From positions 150,724 through 214,723 of the forward strand of contig JAUIIJ010000001.1 in NCBI GenBank assembly GCA_030431825.1: a stretch of 64,000 nucleotides of DNA, in the 5' to 3' direction. Source of the DNA: Alphaproteobacteria bacterium. Its GTDB lineage: Bacteria > Pseudomonadota > Alphaproteobacteria > Rhodobacterales > Rhodobacteraceae. The position numbers were made by a program, and so were the translations under genes. The first letter of the stretch is position 1. Every line of letters begins with the position of its first letter. The notes under the pieces were generated by a model, which saw nothing but the letters and a program-made list of their open reading frames with translations, did no database searches and had not been told where the DNA came from. This document shows positions 59,198 through 64,000 of this stretch, piece by piece.

Positions 59198-59434
59198 ATG
59201 CATAAAATGGTGGCGATCTGCGTGATGGCCGTGATTGTCAGCGCCTGTGGCAAGACACGCCCCGACCTTGCCGCACTCGAATCGGCCTGCAGTGCCGGGG
59301 CGGCGGTTGCCTGTTCCGAGGTTGCGGCACGCAAACGGCAGATCGAAGCGTCAAACGCGCGACTAAACCGCGTCCCAAACCCGGCCAGTCCGGGATGCCA
59401 GCAGGGGTTCGAGGGCGAAGTGACCTGTATCTGA
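59198..59434 (+). CDS. Small hypothetical lipoprotein
   Basis: Protein of 78 residues with a lipoprotein signal peptide (MHKMVAICVMAVIVSAC, lipobox VSAC, Cys17). The mature part has four further Cys residues and an alpha-helical, alanine-rich middle; no family recognised. It follows the larger RTX gene by 32 bp on the same strand, so they may be co-transcribed. Confidence 0.68.
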   Translation: MHKMVAICVMAVIVSACGKTRPDLAALESACSAGAAVACSEVAARKRQIEASNARLNRVPNPASPGCQQGFEGEVTCI

Positions 59435-59469
59435 GCGGATCAGCCCTGAAACGCTAAGTCGATCGTGGT

Positions 59470-59498
59470 GCGCGCGCCGCGACGCTGCGGGCGCGCGC
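59470..59498. terminator. Strong hairpin between convergent lipoprotein and icd genes
   Basis: GCGCGCGCC (59470-59478) pairs with GGCGCGCGC (59490-59498). No T run is present on either strand, so it is a possible barrier between convergent transcripts rather than a classical terminator. Confidence 0.4.
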
Positions 59499-59508
59499 GA
59501 TGTCCGGT

Positions 59509-61719
59509 TCAGCCGATAATGCCGTTCAGGGTGGCACTTGGGCGCATGACCGCGTTCAGCTTGTCGGGAACAGCCTTGTAATAGCCGCCGATATCCGCCG
59601 CCTGTCCCTGCACCGCGGCGAGTTCTGACACGATTGCCGCTTCGCCATCGGCCAGCGCCTGAGCGACCGGTGCAAACCGGGCCGCGAGGTCGGCATCCTC
59701 GGACTGTGCAGCGAGTGCCTCTGCCCAATACCGCGCGAACCAGTAGTGGCTGTCGCGGTTGTCGGGCTGGCCAACCTTGCGGCTGGGGCTGCGGTCATTA
59801 TCCAGAATACCCTGTGTCGCTGCATCGACCGCCTTGCCGAGCACCGCAGCCTTGGCATTGTTCTTGCGTTCGGCGAGGAAAGAGATGCTTTCGCCGAGGG
59901 CACAGAACTCGCCCAGGCTGTCCCAGCGAAGGTGATTTTCCTCCAGCAGCTGTTGAACGTGTTTGGGCGCCGAGCCGCCGGCACCGGTTTCAAACAGCCC
60001 GCCACCCTGCATCAGTTTGACGATCGAAAGCATCTTGGCCGAGGTGCCAAGCTCCAGGATCGGGAACAGGTCGGTCAGATAGTCGCGCAGCACGTTGCCG
60101 GTGATCGCGATGCTGTCTTCGCCCTTGCGGATCGTTTCCAGCGTGAGGCGGGTGGCCTCGCGCGGGGCGAGGATCCGGAACTTGTCGGCAACGCCCTTGG
60201 CGTCGAGGATCGGCTTGACCTTGTCGATCAGCACCGCGTCATGCGCCCGGTTTGCATCCAGCCAGAAAATCGCCTGCGCGCCGGTCGCTGCCTGACGGTC
60301 GATGGCAAGCTGCACCCAATCCTCGATCGGGGCCTGTTTCGCGCTGGACGAGCGCCAGATATCGCCGGCCTCGACCTCGTGCGTGTGCAGCACGTCGCCA
60401 TTTGCCGCGATCATGCGGACGGTGCCCGCCAACGGGATTTCGAAGGTCGTCGGGTGCGAGCCGTATTCCTCGGCCTTTTGCGCCATCAGGCCGACATTCT
60501 GCACCGTGCCCGAGGTCGCCACGTCCAGCGCGCCGGTTTCCTTGAAATAATTGATTGTCTCGTCATAGACGGACGCATAGCAACGATCGGGGATGACACA
60601 TTTGGTGTCGGCCTCATTGCCGTCCGGTCCCCAGCCCTTGCCGCCGGCGCGGATCACTGCAGGCATCGACGCGTCAATGATCACGTCCGAGGGAACGTGA
60701 AGGTTGGTGATACCCTTGTCGGAATTGACCATGTACATCGGCGGTTGCGCCTCGAGCGCCGCCGCCAGATCGGCTTTCAGTGTTTCATCGTCGGCGATGC
60801 GGGCTTCGATATCGCCGATTCCGGAATTCGGGTTCACGCCCAACGCGTCGAGCGCGTCGCCATGCCTGGCAAAGAACTCTTCGAGATAGACCGAAACCGC
60901 GTGACCGAAGATGATCGGGTCGGAGACTTTCATCATCGTTGCCTTCATATGCAACGAGAACAGAACGCCCGGCTCCATGTTGGAGATTTCATCCTTGAGA
61001 AAACTGCGCAACGCCGAGGCCGACATGAATGTCGCGTCAACCACGGTCCCTTCGGCGAGCTGAACGCCCTCTTTCAGAACGGTTTCGCCGCCATCCGCTG
61101 CGGTCAATACGATCCTGGCGGCACCGGCCTGATCCGCGCTTATGGTCGTCGAGGTCTCGTTGGCATAAAAATCATCTGCGGGCATCGACGCGACATGCGT
61201 CTTGCTGTCGGCGCTCCACGCGCCCATGCGGTGCGGGTTGGCCTTGGCATAATTCTTGACCGCCTTGGCCGCGCGCCGGTCGGAGTTGCCTTCGCGCAGG
61301 ACGGGGTTCACCGCAGAGCCCTTGATCGCGTCATAACGCGCACGAACGTCTTTCTCCTCGTCGGTGGCAGGTTCTCCGGGATAGTCGGGCAGGGCATAGC
61401 CCTTGTCCTGCAACTCGGTGATTGCCGCGACCAGTTGCGGAACAGATGCCGAGATGTTCGGCAGCTTGATCACGTTGGCGTCGGGGGTCTTGACCCATTC
61501 GCCCAGTGCGGCGAGGTCATCGTCCTGTTTCTGCGCGTCGGTCAGGTAGTCCGGAAACGCCGCGATGATCCGGCCGGCCAGCGAGATGTCGCGGGTGTCG
61601 ACCTTGATATCGGCGGCTTTCGCGAAAAAGCGCACGATCGGAAGTAGCGACGCGCTCGCCAGTTCGGGCGCTTCGTCAACGGTTGTATAGACAATATCGA
61701 TGTCGGAGAGGTCTGCCAT
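59509..61719 (-). CDS. icd: Isocitrate dehydrogenase (NADP), monomeric type
   Basis: TCA-cycle enzyme converting isocitrate to 2-oxoglutarate with NADPH formation. 736 residues, the length of the monomeric (IDH-II) family and not of the dimeric Icd. It begins [24 protein letters not shown] and has the conserved [20 protein letters not shown] segment (here [17 protein letters not shown]) and [13 protein letters not shown]. The start at 61719 is clear. It has an unusual upstream region with a near-palindrome and two long direct repeats. Confidence 0.95.
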   Translation of the reverse strand: MADLSDIDIVYTTVDEAPELASASLLPIVRFFAKAADIKVDTRDISLAGRIIAAFPDYLTDAQKQDDDLAALGEWVKTPDANVIKLPNISASVPQLVAAITELQDKGYALPDYPGEPATDEEKDVRARYDAIKGSAVNPVLREGNSDRRAAKAVKNYAKANPHRMGAWSADSKTHVASMPADDFYANETSTTISADQAGAARIVLTAADGGETVLKEGVQLAEGTVVDATFMSASALRSFLKDEISNMEPGVLFSLHMKATMMKVSDPIIFGHAVSVYLEEFFARHGDALDALGVNPNSGIGDIEARIADDETLKADLAAALEAQPPMYMVNSDKGITNLHVPSDVIIDASMPAVIRAGGKGWGPDGNEADTKCVIPDRCYASVYDETINYFKETGALDVATSGTVQNVGLMAQKAEEYGSHPTTFEIPLAGTVRMIAANGDVLHTHEVEAGDIWRSSSAKQAPIEDWVQLAIDRQAATGAQAIFWLDANRAHDAVLIDKVKPILDAKGVADKFRILAPREATRLTLETIRKGEDSIAITGNVLRDYLTDLFPILELGTSAKMLSIVKLMQGGGLFETGAGGSAPKHVQQLLEENHLRWDSLGEFCALGESISFLAERKNNAKAAVLGKAVDAATQGILDNDRSPSRKVGQPDNRDSHYWFARYWAEALAAQSEDADLAARFAPVAQALADGEAAIVSELAAVQGQAADIGGYYKAVPDKLNAVMRPSATLNGIIG

Positions 61720-61759
61720 AGGGTCTGCCTTTCGAGCCTTTGGGTCAAATTCAGGGGCG

Positions 61760-61787
61760 ATATAACTGATCCCGACGGTATCTTAAA
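61760..61787 (-). promoter_or_regulatory. icd: Possible icd promoter
   Basis: On the minus strand: TTTAAG (61787-61782), a 16-nt spacer, and TTATAT (61765-61760), about 40 bp before the ATG. The match is moderate. Confidence 0.35.
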
Positions 61788-61791
61788 GTCC

Positions 61792-61811
61792 CTGTATGCC
61801 ATGGTATACAG
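61792..61811. promoter_or_regulatory. icd: 20-bp near-perfect palindrome upstream of icd
   Basis: CTGTATGCCATGGTATACAG is an inverted repeat with a single mismatched pair (positions 7 and 14). It lies 73 bp upstream of the icd ATG, just beyond the possible -35. The ATAC/GTAT half-sites resemble operators of GntR-type regulators; the binding protein is unknown. Confidence 0.6.
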
Positions 61812-61828
61812 ATTGTCGCAGGTTCCGA

Positions 61829-61925
61829 GCGACACTTGTTCCTTCACCGTCTGACAGAGAAATTTTCAATGTAGCTGTTGTAGCGCGACACTTATTCTTT
61901 CATAGTTTGACAGCAAAAATTTCAA
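61829..61925. repeat. Two imperfect 41-bp direct repeats upstream of icd
   Basis: Copy 1 is 61829-61869 and copy 2 is 61885-61925; 33 of 41 positions agree and the period is 56 bp. Shared blocks are GCGACACTT, TTCA, TGACAG and TTTCAA. Both are AT-rich in a GC-rich genome. They lie 110-206 bp upstream of icd and about 100 bp beyond the end of the wHTH gene. Confidence 0.75.
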
Positions 61926-62021
61926 CAAACGGTTTTTTGCGCCGGGTGTGAGTCGTCATGGCGAGTTTGGAGTTTCGCGGGCGACTCGACAAGGGGCTTT
62001 CAAAGGGGGTTTGAAGGCGCA

Positions 62022-62435
62022 TCAAAGCGTCTTGTCGGGGCAGGGAAACCGGCGTTTCAGGTCGGCCGCGATCTGGCCATCTATCGAAAAGCCGGTTCCG
62101 TGATGCGATCTGACGAGCCTGCCATCCAGTCCGTCGCGCCGCATCGCGGTCCTGATGTGGGTGAGCAGGACGTGAAGCAGGCTGCGAGCCAGCGCCTCGC
62201 TTCCCCTGCTGTCCAGCGCGATGAGGATCGCCTCCTTGCGCACCATGCGCCCCGGACGTGCCAGCAACATGGCCAGCAGCTGTGCCGCCTGCGGCGGAAT
62301 GCCGAGCGACACCCGCCAGTGCTCGATGGTCTGATCGTCGTCGCCCATGACCTCGGACAACAGGTCGACAGCGGCCTGCCGGCCGTCCTCGGCAGACATC
62401 TCCATGATGGCGGTGCGCCAGTGTCGATCGCTCAT
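62022..62435 (-). CDS. Winged-helix (OmpR/PhoB C-terminal-like) regulator without receiver domain
   Basis: Protein of 137 residues. The C-terminal ~95 residues read as an OmpR/PhoB-type winged helix (LGIPPQAAQLLAMLLARPGRMVRKEAILIAL ... LLTHIRTAMRRDGLDGRLVRSHHGTGFSID). The N-terminal 40 residues are a short helical region, not a phospho-receiver. Its ATG overlaps the stop of the SGNH-like gene (ATGA), so it is the last gene of a coupled three-gene unit. Confidence 0.75.
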   Translation of the reverse strand: MSDRHWRTAIMEMSAEDGRQAAVDLLSEVMGDDDQTIEHWRVSLGIPPQAAQLLAMLLARPGRMVRKEAILIALDSRGSEALARSLLHVLLTHIRTAMRRDGLDGRLVRSHHGTGFSIDGQIAADLKRRFPCPDKTL

Positions 62436-63394
62436 AGCCCGGTCAGCGCGTGATTGTTCGCGAAGGCCCAGGCCTCGGATTGCCACCAGGCCGCGTCATC
62501 GACCGACATGGTCGTATAGGGCGTCCCGTACCTGTTCGCGGTGGCGCGGGGCAGTCCGACGGGCGAAGCGCGGTAGATCACCGAATAGACCAGGCAGGCC
62601 ATTCCGTAGGCGCCGTGATCATTGAGATGGATGGTGTCGCTGAACAGATCGGCCTCGAAATCGGCATAGGACACGCCCGCGGGCTGGCTGCCGGCATCCA
62701 GAATACTCTTGATGTGGATCAGGAACTCGGAGGAGGGGATCATGTGCACGCCAAGGAGCCCGGCGGCGGGAAGCGCGGCCTCGTGGTAATTGTTCGCAGC
62801 GTGGTCGCCCGTCTGCAGATAGTCCCTGATGGTGCCCATGAGCCGGGCTTCGATCGCTCCGCGATCCGCCCAGGCATAGGCCGCATAGGGGTCCGATGCC
62901 GGGTCTTCCGATCCGGTCAGGTCGATCCACGGCTGATAGACAAAGGCCCGCGTGACGCCGTTCGCGGCCGCCAGGTTCACCCAGTCGCGCCAGCCGGTCA
63001 GGTTCTGGCCGGTTTCCGGGTCCGCCGCATCCCACTGGTTCAGGTAGACCTCGTTCACCGCATCCCAGGGCTGGGTCCCCTGATCGGTCCAGGGGGCGAG
63101 GTTGTAATGCGGCGCGGAGGTCTCGGTGATCCAGATGTAATCGGTGTTGCCCTCGGCGAGGACGGTCTTGCCGGGACGCCCCGCACCGGGGGTGTCGTTC
63201 AGCCAGTTGTTCTTGGGATTGGTGCCCGAGCGGACGTGCATTTCCGCCACCCCGCCGCCGGTCTGGGCCAGCATGCTGCGCATCATCTCGCTGGGCTGTT
63301 CGGTCAGGGAATGGCCGATGTTCAGCCCATTCGAGGCGAGGGTGATTTCATAGTGCGCGGCGGTGTTGGTGCCGGTGATGACCAGATCGCTCAC
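62432..63394 (-). CDS. SGNH/GDSL hydrolase-like protein
   Basis: Protein of 320 residues. GLNIGHSLTEQ near residue 25 is a block-I-like segment in which the Ser of GHSL would be the nucleophile. SDTIHLNDHGAYGMACLVY near residue 265 supplies the Asp-X-X-His dyad of block V. Between them lie a Trp/Asn-rich region and VTRAFVYQPWIDLTGS. No signal peptide. It begins with a GTG overlapping the upstream stop (GTGA). It may be a carbohydrate or surface esterase; the family is recognised only by motif. Confidence 0.6.
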   Translation of the reverse strand: MSDLVITGTNTAAHYEITLASNGLNIGHSLTEQPSEMMRSMLAQTGGGVAEMHVRSGTNPKNNWLNDTPGAGRPGKTVLAEGNTDYIWITETSAPHYNLAPWTDQGTQPWDAVNEVYLNQWDAADPETGQNLTGWRDWVNLAAANGVTRAFVYQPWIDLTGSEDPASDPYAAYAWADRGAIEARLMGTIRDYLQTGDHAANNYHEAALPAAGLLGVHMIPSSEFLIHIKSILDAGSQPAGVSYADFEADLFSDTIHLNDHGAYGMACLVYSVIYRASPVGLPRATANRYGTPYTTMSVDDAAWWQSEAWAFANNHALTGL

Positions 63395-64000
63395 AATGTC
63401 ACCCCGTTCAGGCTCGCGGCCCATGCGCGGATATCGGCGCGGTCCCCGGCTGACGGCAGGCCGCCGCTTGCCGTGACCGACCCGAATATCCGGAAATCAG
63501 CGCCATTGTCGGTGCCCCAACCGGCGCCGCCGTCGTTGATCCGGCCGATATCCAGATTGGACAGGGATGCGGGGCCGGCCGCGGAGCCGCCTGTATAGGT
63601 GGTGTCGGCCCCACCGTTGTAGCACAGGCCGACCAGGCCACTGGCCTCTGCCCATGCCTCGATCACCATCGCGCCGCCCGGCGCATCCGCCAACGCCGAG
63701 CCGTCCGACAGGTTGTGTTCCGTCTGCACGCGCAGGTTTGGCTGGGAATAGCCGAAATAGCTCATGCCGCCATAGCCGGTCTGCCACCACGCGCCGGCGC
63801 CGCGCAGGCTGTGCATGAAATACACGTTGTCGGACCGGGCGTCGGCGATCTCGACCGCCGCGCACATGTACCACGCCCCCGAGGTCGACAGCGCCCTGGT
63901 CAGGTATGCCCCGTCCATGTCGATCGCGGAATATCCACCCGCCACCCGCAGGGTCGGACGCAGCGCGCCGGCGGATGTGAACGCCGCGCCCCCCGCCTGG
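63391..64000 (-). CDS. Hypothetical protein with LamG-like C-terminal part, 5' end outside window
   Basis: The frame stays open to the right edge, so at least 203 residues of the C-terminal part are seen. The pattern of short beta-strands (YSAIDMDGAYLTRALSTSGAWYMCAAVEI, GLVGLCYNGG, LSNLDIGRIND, DFRIFGSVTASGGLPSAGDRADIRAW) suggests a concanavalin/LamG-like jelly-roll; the end resembles the terminal strand and helix of phage or surface LamG domains. Similarity to a named family is not certain. Its stop overlaps the GTG of the SGNH-like gene. Confidence 0.5.
   Translation of the reverse strand, partial: QAGGAAFTSAGALRPTLRVAGGYSAIDMDGAYLTRALSTSGAWYMCAAVEIADARSDNVYFMHSLRGAGAWWQTGYGGMSYFGYSQPNLRVQTEHNLSDGSALADAPGGAMVIEAWAEASGLVGLCYNGGADTTYTGGSAAGPASLSNLDIGRINDGGAGWGTDNGADFRIFGSVTASGGLPSAGDRADIRAWAASLNGVTL

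Noticed and set aside
59746..61647. 633-codon plus-strand open frame opposite icd
   Set aside because: A shadow of icd, with Arg/Asp/His-rich sequence and no recognisable domain.

Overview
The window looks like a chromosomal segment of a GC-rich marine-type alphaproteobacterium of the Rhodobacterales (Roseobacter group). The evidence is the combination of: a coenzyme-B12-dependent class II ribonucleotide reductase (nrdJ); a CckA-type hybrid kinase with a perfect TTAA-N7-TTAA CtrA box in front of it; a GAAC-N7-GAAC alphaproteobacterial SOS box in front of recA; a monomeric NADP isocitrate dehydrogenase; a tandem double cold-shock protein; and a non-pyrrolysine MttB-family methyltransferase with a separate RACo-like corrinoid activase. 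The assignment is inferred from gene content; no rRNA is present. Almost all of the window is ordinary, densely packed coding sequence, with one tRNA (Pro, UGG) and no insertion sequences, CRISPR arrays or integrases.

Layout. 1-8.3 kb: pepA (cut by the left edge) and holC, a block of minus-strand membrane and ABC-F genes, a Bcr/CflA-type exporter and ndk. 8.4-15.2 kb: a minus-strand run fabI, gpt, aminotransferase, ppiD-like, trpE, with pdxH facing away. 15.3-17.1 kb: double cold-shock protein, DUF192 protein, tRNA-Pro and a small lipoprotein. 17.1-23.4 kb: nrdJ with a hairpin-rich leader and an unusually structured 3' region ending in a terminator, then a small RTX protein and an EF-hand protein. 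23.4-26.4 kb: aminotransferase, a 30-codon ORF and an MttB-like gene. 26.5-31.3 kb: a Cys-rich leader ORF, cysS, a tandem-hairpin spacer, then cimA, a methyltransferase and a squalene/phytoene-synthase-like gene joined by 4-base overlaps. 31.3-36.2 kb: MFS transporter, cobK, a DNA glycosylase, an esterase, an ABM protein, a VOC protein and a pseudouridine synthase. 36.3-44.4 kb: HNH protein, HAD hydrolase, ornithine cyclodeaminase, arginase, a divergent Lrp-type regulator, DUF2235 and the RACo-like activase. 44.6-57.1 kb: guaB, rsmB-like, cckA, sulfotransferase, recA, alaS, DUF1330, typA and an SMR exporter. 57.3-64 kb: a larger RTX protein, a small lipoprotein, icd with an elaborate upstream region, and a three-gene overlapping operon that runs off the right edge.

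Genes that work together. Arginase, ornithine cyclodeaminase and the divergent Lrp regulator form an arginine-to-proline catabolic unit. NrdJ, CobK, the MttB-like methyltransferase and the RACo-like protein all concern cobalamin or corrinoids. CckA and its CtrA box suggest feedback in the cell-cycle phosphorelay.

The most interesting non-coding signals are: a 13-residue ORF with four Cys codons upstream of cysS; the AT-rich, probably mosaic 3' third of cysS; a roughly 300-nt run of six hairpins after nrdJ; and an imperfect 41-bp direct repeat plus a 20-bp near-palindrome upstream of icd.
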